Assembly: GCA_937980625.1 (NCBI GenBank)
Contig: CALJPJ010000052.1
Location: forward strand, 1 to 8,952
DNA from: an uncultured Bdellovibrionales bacterium
GTDB lineage: Bacteria > Bdellovibrionota > Bdellovibrionia > Bdellovibrionales > UBA1609
Direction: 5' to 3'
Length of the DNA: 8,952 nucleotides
Of the stretch, positions 1 through 7,050 are shown piece by piece. The position numbers were made by a program, and so were the translations under genes. The stretch's first letter is position 1. Each line of letters begins with the position of its first letter. Below the pieces are notes generated by a model. The model was given only the letters and a program-made list of their open reading frames with translations. It was not told the origin of the DNA and did no database searches.

Positions 1-2049
1 GGTAAAATGAACAACTATGACACGGACTCTTTTACTGATATTATTCAGACAGCCACACGTATTAGCGGTACACAATACATAACAGGCTCTAAAGACCAAC
101 AACAAAATGATATCAATGTGGCCTTAAGGGTTTTAGCGGACCATAGCCGAACTAGCGCCTTTTTAATTGGAGATGGCGTAACCCCTTCTAATGAAGGCCG
201 TGGCTATGTATTACGAAGAATTATGAGACGGGCCATTCGCTACGGACATAAACTTTCTGAAAATGATAGCCTTCTGCCAAACACAACAAATACTGTCATC
301 GAAATGATGATGGATAATTACCCAGAGCTTAAAGAAAATAAATCTCTTATCCTGCAAACTTGTCGCGACGAAGAGAACCGTTTTAAAAAGACATTAAGCC
401 AGGGTACAGATATTTTGATGACGGCTCTAAAAAAACTAAAATCTAGCTCTAATAAGTCATTACCTGGAGAGATTAGTTTTAAACTCTACGACACTTATGG
501 CTTCCCTTTAGACCTCACCCAAGTTATAGCCAAAGAAAATGGCTTTAGTGTCAGCGAGGAAGATTTTAATAAACATATGGCTGAGGCAAAAAGTAAAGCT
601 AAAGGCTCTTGGAAGGGACAAGACCAAGACCAACTTAAAAAACACTTATCCGAAGTTAGTAAGGAAATCGTCGATGAAAATGGCGTTACCATATTCACCG
701 GATACAATAAAAACTATAGTGAAAGCTCTGTTTGTTTAGCTTTATCCAACGGAAGTAAAAAAATTGACAATCTGAAGGTTGGAGAAACTGGCTACCTTGC
801 ATTTGCTAAGACTAGTTTTTATGCAGAGTCTGGTGGGCAATGCGGTGATACCGGTACTATTAAAAATAACAAGGGTTCTGCCAATGTTTACGACTGTATT
901 AAAATCTTAGATATTCATTGGCTAAAAATAGAAGTGACTAGTGGACAAATCATTGCCAATGATAACTTTGATCAACTTGTAGACCAATCCAAAAGAGATG
1001 CTATCGCTAGTAACCACACCGCTACACACTTACTTCACTCCGCTCTTAAAAAAATCCTTGGTGACCATGTAAGACAGGCTGGGTCATTAGTTGATGCCGA
1101 TAAATTACGTTTTGATTTTACTCATAACAACCCCCTTTCTCTTGAAGAGCAAATTAAAGTTGAAAACTTAATTAATGAAGAGATTTTTAGATCAATGAAT
1201 GTGCAAAAAAGTGAAATGACTTATGATGAGGCCATTGCCTCAGGAGCCTTAGCCTTATTTGGTGAAAAATATGGCGACAAAGTTCGAGTATTAAAAATTG
1301 ATGAGTTTTCGACTGAACTTTGTGGCGGAACACATGTTGAAAACACAGCTATGATACATTTATTTAAAATAAAACAAGAAACAGGTGTGAGTGCTGGAGT
1401 AAGGCGTATTGAGGCTATTACTCGCAAAGAAGCGTTAAACTATTTAAATAGCTCTCACCACGAAAGCTCCATTATAAAAACTAAATACTTAAATAAAAAA
1501 TATGTTCTTCCTTTAAAAGACACCCAAGATTATTTACAACTCACGCGCAATATTATTAGCACAAAAAATAAGTCAAAAGAACAAAGTTCAGACTCCCCTA
1601 TTGAAGTTTATTTGCAAAAATTAAAGGTTGAAATTAGTGACTTAAAGAAAAAATTAAAATCTAGTCAATCTGGTAAAATAGACCTTAATGATTTTATCAG
1701 CAATGCCACTCTTATTGAAAATAGTAATACTAAATTTAAAATGGTTTGGGCTAAAATTGAACAAGATGATAGGTCTATATTAAGTGATATCAATGACAAG
1801 TTAAAAAACAAAATAGGCACTGGAGTGGTTGTTATACTTGGCACAGGAGAAGATACACACCCAATTATTGTTGGTGTCACAAAAGACTTAAACAAAGGCG
1901 TTAAAGCCGGAGACCTGCTAAAGCATATGAGCAAAGACTTAGGGGGTAAAGGCGGTGGACGACCTGACTTTGCACAGGGAGCCTTTCAGTATCTTGAAAA
2001 AATAAGTACTGCCAAGGATAATGCTATCAAATTCTTATCTGACACTTAG
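1..2049 (+). CDS. alaS: alanyl-tRNA synthetase, C-terminal part (5' end outside window)
   Basis: Cytoplasmic enzyme that charges tRNA-Ala with alanine and hydrolyses mischarged Ser/Gly-tRNA-Ala. About 682 residues are present. By comparison with the E. coli enzyme (about 875 residues), some 225-230 residues of the N-terminal catalytic core are missing, and the frame is open through base 1, so the ATG at 7 is internal. Visible landmarks: the tRNA-recognition region with NEGRGYVLRR (190-219); the editing domain with its zinc-site motifs HTATH (1015-1029) and CGGTH (1321-1335), so both His pairs and the Cys are intact; a lysine-rich coiled-coil-like linker (around 1610-1670); and the C-Ala/DHHA1 domain ending in the glycine-rich GGKGGGRPD (1942-1968). 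The gene ends with TAG and converges on the next gene 33 bp away. Nothing suggests decay. Identification is by motif recognition and recalled alignment to E. coli AlaRS. Confidence 0.97.
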   Translation, partial: GKMNNYDTDSFTDIIQTATRISGTQYITGSKDQQQNDINVALRVLADHSRTSAFLIGDGVTPSNEGRGYVLRRIMRRAIRYGHKLSENDSLLPNTTNTVIEMMMDNYPELKENKSLILQTCRDEENRFKKTLSQGTDILMTALKKLKSSSNKSLPGEISFKLYDTYGFPLDLTQVIAKENGFSVSEEDFNKHMAEAKSKAKGSWKGQDQDQLKKHLSEVSKEIVDENGVTIFTGYNKNYSESSVCLALSNGSKKIDNLKVGETGYLAFAKTSFYAESGGQCGDTGTIKNNKGSANVYDCIKILDIHWLKIEVTSGQIIANDNFDQLVDQSKRDAIASNHTATHLLHSALKKILGDHVRQAGSLVDADKLRFDFTHNNPLSLEEQIKVENLINEEIFRSMNVQKSEMTYDEAIASGALALFGEKYGDKVRVLKIDEFSTELCGGTHVENTAMIHLFKIKQETGVSAGVRRIEAITRKEALNYLNSSHHESSIIKTKYLNKKYVLPLKDTQDYLQLTRNIISTKNKSKEQSSDSPIEVYLQKLKVEISDLKKKLKSSQSGKIDLNDFISNATLIENSNTKFKMVWAKIEQDDRSILSDINDKLKNKIGTGVVVILGTGEDTHPIIVGVTKDLNKGVKAGDLLKHMSKDLGGKGGGRPDFAQGAFQYLEKISTAKDNAIKFLSDT

Positions 2050-2054
2050 TCATT

Positions 2055-2084
2055 AATACTGGACCTATTATATAGAGTATTTTT
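2055..2084 (+). terminator. possible weak terminator of alaS
   Basis: The arm AATACT (2055-2060) pairs with AGTATT (2076-2081). An inner CTAT/ATAG pair (2065-2068 with 2072-2075) extends the stem to about 10 bp, with a four-base GGAC bulge on the left side. A short T-run (2081-2084) follows and overlaps the stop codon of the convergent gene. The stem is entirely AT-rich apart from two or three GC pairs, so its stability is low. It is offered because it sits exactly where a terminator is expected between convergent genes. Confidence 0.3.
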
Positions 2085-2610
2085 ACTCACAAGAAAAAAT
2101 ATTTTTTGTCATTAAACCAATTTTGTCTTCACTCACTTTTAGTGCAAATACGCCAAGCTTTTTTTTGTATTTATATAAATAACTTAAATATAATTTTTGT
2201 GAATCAATCGGATTTTTAAGGATACACTTAAATCCAAAACCCAAGTTATTACCCCTTGCTTGTTCACACCGAGCATTAGCCAAACTAATTTGCTGATAAC
2301 TTTCTTTTATAACTATATAACCTGTTAACTTTGGGGTTCCTTGAAATAAATCAACTTTAAACTCGACACCATCTTGATCATAGGGTTTACTATTAATAAT
2401 TTTCTTAATTGCTGCTACAGCTACTTTTGAAAAAAAATCAGTAGATTCAGCATACTTTACCATTGGAAAATCTCTCTCAAAAAGATTCGACTTACCCATT
2501 AAACACGAGATAGAACTGGGAATTTTTTGAGGATTAAGCTCTTCGCTACTAACCGTGGCTAAACTTAACATACAAAAAAATATAATAAAAAATAAATTTT
2601 TAATTTTCAC
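2083..2610 (-). CDS. small exported protein of unknown function (175 aa, GTG start)
   Basis: I do not recognise a family. The start is GTG (bases 2610-2608 on the minus strand), supported by an AGAGGG ribosome site nine bases upstream. Residues 1-22 look like a Sec signal peptide: a Lys-rich start, a Phe/Ile/Leu-rich core from residue 6 to 20, and a small-residue Thr-Val-Ser-Ser end before Glu-Glu. Cys13 lies inside the hydrophobic core with Phe-Phe before it, so it does not make a lipobox. The mature part has four cysteines (36, 115, 129, 174), an even number that fits two disulfides in the periplasm. The middle and C-terminal parts alternate charged and hydrophobic residues, as in a small beta-rich domain, with a Tyr/Lys-rich stretch at 141-151. 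The gene stands alone: it converges on alaS and diverges from the 896-residue exported protein. The coding call rests on the start, ribosome site, signal peptide and absence of competing frames. Confidence 0.8.
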   Translation of the reverse strand: MKIKNLFFIIFFCMLSLATVSSEELNPQKIPSSISCLMGKSNLFERDFPMVKYAESTDFFSKVAVAAIKKIINSKPYDQDGVEFKVDLFQGTPKLTGYIVIKESYQQISLANARCEQARGNNLGFGFKCILKNPIDSQKLYLSYLYKYKKKLGVFALKVSEDKIGLMTKNIFSCE

Positions 2611-2619
2611 CTAAATATG

Positions 2620-2625
2620 CCCTCT
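2620..2625 (-). promoter_or_regulatory. ribosome binding site deciding the GTG start
   Basis: On the minus strand this reads AGAGGG, a strong Shine-Dalgarno sequence, nine bases before GTG at 2610-2608. The next in-frame Met (residue 14) lies in the middle of the signal-peptide core, so the GTG is the better start. Confidence 0.7.
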
Positions 2626-2663
2626 ATGCTTCAAGATCACTTAAATAACATGCATATAGACAA

Positions 2664-2692
2664 AATACAGCTGGCTCTAAAAAATGTGTAAA
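2664..2692 (-). promoter_or_regulatory. candidate sigma70 promoter for the 175-aa exported protein
   Basis: Reading the minus strand, TTTACA (2692-2687; five of six consensus bases) is followed after 17 bases by TGTATT (2669-2664; four of six). Transcription would start near 2657 and leave a leader of about 46 bases before the GTG. In AT-rich DNA such matches arise by chance, so spacing and position are the main support. Confidence 0.4.
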
Positions 2693-2952
2693 GTCTTCAG
2701 AATTTAAGTAGTACTAAAAATAAAAGAAGATCTTTTCTTTCGTCAAAAAATTATTCACTTATGACTAAATTTGCCTATTTACTACTTTTAAGACAAGTCA
2801 TCGATCTACTAAATGCTTATTTTCGTTTTGAGAGCTATAAATCCGGCAAGCTTTTTGCTTTTATGTAGGTGTTAGTAGAACTATAAGAATAGGTTAAATG
2901 ACTATTTTAAACATCGTATACTTATTTCTAGTGCAAAATAGTGATTATATTT

Positions 2953-2981
2953 TTGACAGTTTGTTGATTTATTTACATATT
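2953..2981 (+). promoter_or_regulatory. candidate sigma70 promoter, distal, for the 896-aa exported protein
   Basis: A perfect TTGACA (2953-2958) is followed after 17 bases by CATATT (2976-2981; four of six consensus bases). A start near 2988 would give a leader of about 130 bases. It competes with the extended -10 site just downstream; either or both could be used. Confidence 0.4.
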
Positions 2982-3011
2982 TTCAATTGGTCACTTGAAG
3001 TAATAAATCAA

Positions 3012-3020
3012 TGATATGAT
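3012..3020 (+). promoter_or_regulatory. candidate extended -10 promoter, proximal, for the 896-aa exported protein
   Basis: TGATATGAT matches the extended -10 form (TG, one base, then TATGAT, five of six consensus bases). No good -35 lies at the right distance, which is tolerated for this promoter type. Transcription would start near 3027, about 90 bases before the ATG. Confidence 0.4.
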
Positions 3021-3105
3021 GCACTTAGGGTTAAATTAAAACTAATTCTTTGATCTTTCCTAGCTATAAGTTTGTTAGTAAAGACTGAGAAAAAGGCGCT
3101 TAGCC

Positions 3106-3110
3106 AAGGA
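3106..3110 (+). promoter_or_regulatory. ribosome binding site deciding the ATG at 3117
   Basis: AAGGA lies six bases before ATG 3117-3119. It selects this start over an in-frame TTG at 3072, which lacks such a site and would put 15 mostly polar residues in front of the signal peptide. Confidence 0.75.
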
Positions 3111-3116
3111 ATAAAT

Positions 3117-5807
3117 ATGAAAAAAAATATTTTACGCATTAATTATATTTTTATACATTTTTTGATTCTTTCGTTAAGTACACAAGTTCATGCCACATCA
3201 TTTTTTAATGGCACTTGCACATCACAAGGAGACTGGGTCTCCTCAGCACTTAGCCAATCTGAAACAATTCTTTCAGCCATGCAAGAGCTTAGAAATGATC
3301 CCAATTGCTCTGGTATAGAAACTGTTATACAAAATTTTGAACCCGTCATGACTAACTCTGGTGGAGCTCCGCAAACAGTGGGACCACTTATGGAAGTGAG
3401 AAAATTATCGCGTGAAATTTCTGACTTAAGAATGATGGCAAAAGATGGAAATGCTTCATTTCGTGGACAAGTTATGGATGTTCTCATGAATAGAGTTTCT
3501 AGTGAAGCTGAACAAAAGGCTACACTCAATGGAAGTAACCTCAGCGTAAAAAATGCAGCTCAAAGTTTTGATACTGTATCTAAAAGAACAGCAATTGCTT
3601 TAGATACTTTTGCCAAAGGTGTGAATGAAACACTCAAATCATTACCAAAATTAGAGTCATGCTTTAATAACAGACCAAACCAGGGCCTTGCTATTACCTC
3701 TGGAATTATTAGACTAATGGGTGCATTTATTGACGGTGGTGAGGGGGTAACTAGTCGTTTTGGTACGCTTGTCTCTAGTTATGTGTCTTTTGCCCGAAAT
3801 AAAGAGTTTGCTAAAAGAATGAGTCAAATTAATGAAAAAGAATATTGGGCCTCCCTATCTTGCCTTATTGAATCTTCTGCTGAGGCCTATTGTTCGGCCA
3901 AAGATGCCCATGCAATTTTAGATGATCAAAAAGAAAGAAGAAAAGAAGATCGACAAGCAGACCCTCTCAATCCTAAAAGCCAACTTCGTGGATATCATAT
4001 TTTAGTTCGAGAACTACCAAAAATTTCACATTGGTTACAAACTGTTTTAAATGGTCTAAGACCACAAATGCAATCACAGGCTGACTTCCAAGAAAGCGTT
4101 GTTGAATCTATGAATAACCTTATTAAAGATAAACTAGCATTAGAAGGTACATACGCACAGGAGCTTCTGACTTATAAACAAACCTATGCCAACTCAAGCT
4201 CTACCAACATTGATAGTGCTAAGCGTGCCGGTGTTCTTAAAGTTGTAGAAACCCTTGTTCATATTATGTATGGCCGAAGTAGAGATGGAGCCCAAAACTT
4301 TTTCATTAAAGTGAGGCCATTAGAAAAAGCTTATTTCTTCCTTTTAGGCATGCCATACCCCGAAGAACTTCAAGACCCTAAAGCCAATATGCCACCAATG
4401 ATGTTCTTAGAAAGAAACCTCGACAAGATCCCTGAACTGAAAAACCCAGATATTGCAATTTTAAAAATTGAAGACAAAATAGAAGAAATGTTATCAGAAG
4501 CTATGGTGTATGGAACTAACTACTTTACGACATGGTTTATTCCTGATCCAACGAAAGTTGTTGATGAAGCTCTTGCACAAGCTCCACCAAATGTCTTTCA
4601 AAGTTTTAAAAATATAAATAACTACTTAGACTCCGTAATTATTTTTTATTTGAAAAATCGTGATCGCAGAGTTAAAGAACTTGAGCAACAAATTTCTGAT
4701 TTATCAATTGAAGTTTTAAATGATAAAACAAAGTATGGTGAGTTAAACCGTGCAAAAAAAGTTTACCAATACTTTAAAAGCCCTACAGTGTACGCCAGTA
4801 TCATTGACACAAGAAAAAGAATTTCTCTTGTTTTAAATAAATTTAATGAAAGAGATAATCTTTTAAATAAAATTGTTATACCTAAAATTGAAATATTCAT
4901 TCAAGACGACGGCACAATCAATGATGATTTTTTTAATGAAATGTTAAGTTCAAAAGAATGTGTTGACACACCTTTCCCTGAAAATGAAGGCACTTGTAAC
5001 CAAGATTATACTGAGCAAATAATGTTAATTGATCGTAACTTACTCGAAGTTGCCTTTGATCAATTCAATGCCATGCTACAAAGAGATACGTTTCTTACAA
5101 ACAGATTTTTTGGTTATATTATTGCCGAGTACATGGAGCGCATTCAAAGTGGAGATGAGGAAGACCTATACCTTAGAGATTTACTCACTGTTACTGGCAA
5201 AAACATTATTGATAAATTAGTTTCTATTAATAGATTAAACCCAAACAACGCTCGCCTTGATTTATCTCAAGCCATGCCCATTAACTTTGAAAACTTAGAA
5301 GCCATCGAACAACTTTTTGCCGATGACCTTAAGTTAGCCATATGTAAAATAACTGCTAGGATTGGCGGTACTAATAATGCCACTAAACTTTGCGGTATAT
5401 ATGAAAAAAAACAAAAGCGTGACTGTCGCATGAATGGCAGAGGCAACAGATCAAAAAACTGTAGCAAAGGAAGTAATGCTGGTATTTTAAATGAATCAAC
5501 ATTTAAATTTGGTAGCCGAACTGACCTAATCACTAAAGATGATGAATTTGGCTATTATAATCAATTAAGAGCTAAATACTGTATTCAAGCTTTAGCATTT
5601 CCATCTCGCTGGGTTGAGTTTAAAGATCTATGTGAAGAAACTCAACTCATCAGTCAATTCACTGAAGAGGCTGAATATGATGAAGTTAAAGTAAACTATT
5701 CATTTGATGAATACCTTAATCAGTCCACAACAAGTGAAAGAGTTTGTGCTCTTCGTGACTACATTAGAAGGAACGAAGTGTTCTGGTTACTTAATAGTAA
5801 TCAATAA
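3117..5807 (+). CDS. large exported helical protein of unknown function (896 aa, cysteine-rich ends)
   Basis: I recognise no family. The chosen ATG at 3117 has AAGGA six bases upstream and gives a clean Sec signal peptide: Lys-Lys, a hydrophobic core at about 8-20, and a Val-His-Ala cleavage site after residue 26. No lipobox cysteine is present. The mature chain of about 870 residues is rich in charged heptad-like helices, with a likely coiled coil at about 510-550. There are 14 cysteines: five at 34, 64, 182, 249 and 259, none for the next 355 residues, then nine at 615, 627, 743, 759, 770, 782, 822, 838 and 877. A short, very basic Cys-spaced stretch lies at about 759-785. The even cysteine count suits disulfide bonding outside the cytoplasm. 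No second membrane segment or C-terminal beta-strand anchor stands out, so it is probably periplasmic, surface-associated or secreted. It has no same-strand neighbours and is flanked by its own candidate promoters and a palindrome at the 3' side. Confidence 0.88.
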   Translation: MKKNILRINYIFIHFLILSLSTQVHATSFFNGTCTSQGDWVSSALSQSETILSAMQELRNDPNCSGIETVIQNFEPVMTNSGGAPQTVGPLMEVRKLSREISDLRMMAKDGNASFRGQVMDVLMNRVSSEAEQKATLNGSNLSVKNAAQSFDTVSKRTAIALDTFAKGVNETLKSLPKLESCFNNRPNQGLAITSGIIRLMGAFIDGGEGVTSRFGTLVSSYVSFARNKEFAKRMSQINEKEYWASLSCLIESSAEAYCSAKDAHAILDDQKERRKEDRQADPLNPKSQLRGYHILVRELPKISHWLQTVLNGLRPQMQSQADFQESVVESMNNLIKDKLALEGTYAQELLTYKQTYANSSSTNIDSAKRAGVLKVVETLVHIMYGRSRDGAQNFFIKVRPLEKAYFFLLGMPYPEELQDPKANMPPMMFLERNLDKIPELKNPDIAILKIEDKIEEMLSEAMVYGTNYFTTWFIPDPTKVVDEALAQAPPNVFQSFKNINNYLDSVIIFYLKNRDRRVKELEQQISDLSIEVLNDKTKYGELNRAKKVYQYFKSPTVYASIIDTRKRISLVLNKFNERDNLLNKIVIPKIEIFIQDDGTINDDFFNEMLSSKECVDTPFPENEGTCNQDYTEQIMLIDRNLLEVAFDQFNAMLQRDTFLTNRFFGYIIAEYMERIQSGDEEDLYLRDLLTVTGKNIIDKLVSINRLNPNNARLDLSQAMPINFENLEAIEQLFADDLKLAICKITARIGGTNNATKLCGIYEKKQKRDCRMNGRGNRSKNCSKGSNAGILNESTFKFGSRTDLITKDDEFGYYNQLRAKYCIQALAFPSRWVEFKDLCEETQLISQFTEEAEYDEVKVNYSFDEYLNQSTTSERVCALRDYIRRNEVFWLLNSNQ

Positions 5808-5826
5808 TCCATTAAATTAGTACTGC

Positions 5827-5941
5827 CCGCTCAATTTTTCTTTAAATACTATAGTTAGTCTCTATTCGTGCTCAAACAGCGCCCCTTTGGGGCGAACTGC
5901 GCGTGAATAGAGACTATAGTATTTAAAGAAAAATTGAGCGG
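5827..5941. repeat. long near-perfect palindrome between convergent genes (MITE/REP-like or bidirectional terminator)
   Basis: The left arm 5827-5867 and right arm 5905-5941 are inverted copies. The outer 28 bases (5827-5854 with 5914-5941) pair perfectly, then nine more (5859-5867 with 5905-5913). The only difference is four extra bases (5855-5858), which read as a tandem TAGT duplication in the left arm. The centre has a GC-rich hairpin, CGCCCC (5880-5885), TTT, GGGGCG (5889-5894), in contrast with the AT-rich arms. It lies in the 153 bp between the stop codons of the 896-aa gene and the speB-like gene, so both transcripts would end in it. No run of T directly follows the fold in either direction, so it is not a classic intrinsic terminator, though it could stabilise 3' ends. 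I see no clear target-site duplication next to the arms. A palindromic mobile element is the main alternative. Confidence 0.85.
5880..5894. repeat. GC-rich hairpin at the centre of the palindrome
   Basis: A six-base-pair all-GC stem closes a TTT loop, with a further CAG/CTG pairing just outside it (5877-5879 with 5897-5899) across a two-base AA bulge. It would nucleate folding of the whole palindrome in RNA or single-stranded DNA and resembles the core of REP-type elements, although no known REP consensus was matched. Confidence 0.7.
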
Positions 5942-5960
5942 AAAGTTATTGAGTCGAATT

Positions 5961-6890
5961 TTATTTTGATTCAGCCATAATACAAAGTAGCTCAAAAAGT
6001 GTATCTACAGCTGCCAAGCTAGTTATTTCAGCAGGATCAAAAGGGGGACACACTTCAACAATATCTGCTCCAACTAAATTTTTAACTTTTAAAGCCTGCA
6101 GGATTTTTTGACTTTCATAAGTCGTAAGCCCACCAGGAACAGGAGTGCCCGTACCGGGAGCAAAGCTGGGATCTAAGCAATCAATGTCATAGCTTATAAA
6201 AGTTGGGTCATTACCGAAGTCAGGCAAGTTATTTAAAAACTCAGAAAAGTTATTTCTAACATCATCTACTGTTGTAACCATAATTTTGTGTTTATTAACA
6301 AAATTTAAATCATCATTACCAGCAAGTGGCCCACGAATGCCAATTTGAACAGATTTTTCAGGAATAATTAATCCTTCGTTAACTGCATGTCGAACAAATG
6401 TTCCATGGTGATACTCGCAGCCCCAAGCAGCGGGGTAAGTGTCTAAATGCGCATCAAAGTGAATTAGTCTTAGCTGACCATATTTTTTACTGGCTGCTCT
6501 TAACAAGGGTAAAGTTGTTGAGTGGTCACCGCCAATGGAAATAAATTTTTTGTTTAGCTTTAATAAGCTTTCAAAAAAAACTTTCATTCGCTCATAAGTT
6601 TTTTCTTGGCTCACAGGAACTGTTGGACAATCACCAATGTCGGCAATTTTTAACTTTTCAATAATATTAAACTGACGACTCCAATGATAGCCACGGCCAA
6701 GAGATGACATTTCTCTTATTTTACTTGGCGCAAACCTCGCTCCTGGACGATAACTCACTCCACCATCATAAGGAACACCAACGATTCCCACGTCGTAGTC
6801 TGAGTCCACTGGCACATGAGGCAATCTAAAAAATGTTTTAATTCCTGAAAATCTTGGGAATTCTCTTCCACTTAAAGGCTTATAATCCAT
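5961..6890 (-). CDS. speB: agmatinase-type ureohydrolase (arginase superfamily)
   Basis: Cytoplasmic binuclear-manganese hydrolase, most likely cleaving agmatine to putrescine and urea. All three family signatures are present: GGDHS (120-124), DAHLD (146-150) and SYDIDCLDP (233-241), giving six metal ligands His123, Asp146, His148, Asp150, Asp235 and Asp237. The following APGTGTPVPGGLTT and the VEV glutamate (Glu279) also match bacterial agmatinases. At 309 residues it is close to E. coli SpeB (306). The loop after Asp150 (Thr-Tyr-Pro-Ala-Ala-Trp-Gly-Cys-Glu-Tyr-His-His-Gly-Thr) follows the agmatinase pattern but is two residues longer than in E. coli. The N-terminal Pro-Arg-Phe-Ser-Gly-Ile segment also occurs in guanidinobutyrases, so substrate is less certain than family. 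ATG at 6890-6888 is the earliest start, with a stop codon just upstream in frame, and has no clear Shine-Dalgarno. No decarboxylase or other polyamine gene is adjacent; it diverges from mutY. Confidence 0.9.
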   Translation of the reverse strand: MDYKPLSGREFPRFSGIKTFFRLPHVPVDSDYDVGIVGVPYDGGVSYRPGARFAPSKIREMSSLGRGYHWSRQFNIIEKLKIADIGDCPTVPVSQEKTYERMKVFFESLLKLNKKFISIGGDHSTTLPLLRAASKKYGQLRLIHFDAHLDTYPAAWGCEYHHGTFVRHAVNEGLIIPEKSVQIGIRGPLAGNDDLNFVNKHKIMVTTVDDVRNNFSEFLNNLPDFGNDPTFISYDIDCLDPSFAPGTGTPVPGGLTTYESQKILQALKVKNLVGADIVEVCPPFDPAEITSLAAVDTLFELLCIMAESK

Positions 6891-7050
6891 AAATTATTTA
6901 TATATAATTTTACACTTAAGCACCAGTAACAAATGGTATGGTTGGAAGCGTTATTTTAAATACCTAAACACCCATAATTACTATATAAAAAATAAATTCT
7001 ATCAAAGCCATTGAGTGTCCAACCAATTATGATAAAAAAGTAAACTGATT
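6891..7050. promoter_or_regulatory. divergent promoter region between speB-like gene and mutY
   Basis: These 160 AT-rich bases must carry the promoters for both genes. TATATATAA-like boxes lie close to the speB-like start (6897-6907) and an ACTATATAAA box lies near 6981-6990, but neither has a persuasive -35 at the right distance, and AT-richness makes such boxes cheap. Neither gene has a clear Shine-Dalgarno. A four-codon ATG frame at 7029-7043 lies just ahead of mutY in another frame. I see no operator-like inverted repeat. Confidence 0.45.

Larger units (their letters stand above)
2611..3116. other. 506-bp AT-rich gene-free intergenic region
   Basis: This region lies between two divergent genes for exported proteins. 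I find no open frame with a convincing ribosome site, no tRNA-like fold and no strong hairpin with a T-run. The longest ATG frame that I read is 24 codons at 2617-2691 (+), which overlaps the ribosome site of the opposite gene and looks accidental. The ends carry candidate promoters pointing outward (2664-2692 minus, 2953-3020 plus). The central part, about 2700-2950, is unexplained; it could hold a regulatory RNA or be decayed sequence, but nothing visible decides this. Confidence 0.6.

Noticed and set aside
7..9. ATG at 7 as the start of alaS
   Set aside because: The frame is open to base 1 and the protein would lack the catalytic core, so this Met is internal and the gene is cut by the window edge.
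2617..2691. 24-codon ATG frame on the + strand in the intergenic region
   Set aside because: It has no ribosome site and overlaps the ribosome site and candidate promoter of the opposite gene. Its length is expected by chance.
2722..2740. Possible hairpin AAAGAA/TTCTTT in the intergenic region
   Set aside because: It has only a six-base, all but AT-only stem with no following T-run, which is expected by chance in this composition.
3072..3116. In-frame TTG extension of the 896-aa exported protein
   Set aside because: It lacks a nearby ribosome site and would bury the signal peptide behind 15 polar residues, whereas ATG 3117 has AAGGA six bases upstream.
3188..3529. 113-codon frame on the minus strand inside the 896-aa gene
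   Set aside because: It lies wholly within a longer, well-supported gene on the other strand and has no independent ribosome site or recognisable product. The other short frames within alaS, the 896-aa gene and mutY were dismissed likewise.
7029..7043. Four-codon leader frame before mutY
   Set aside because: It has no ribosome site and no regulatory codons or attenuator hairpin, so it is most likely a coincidence.
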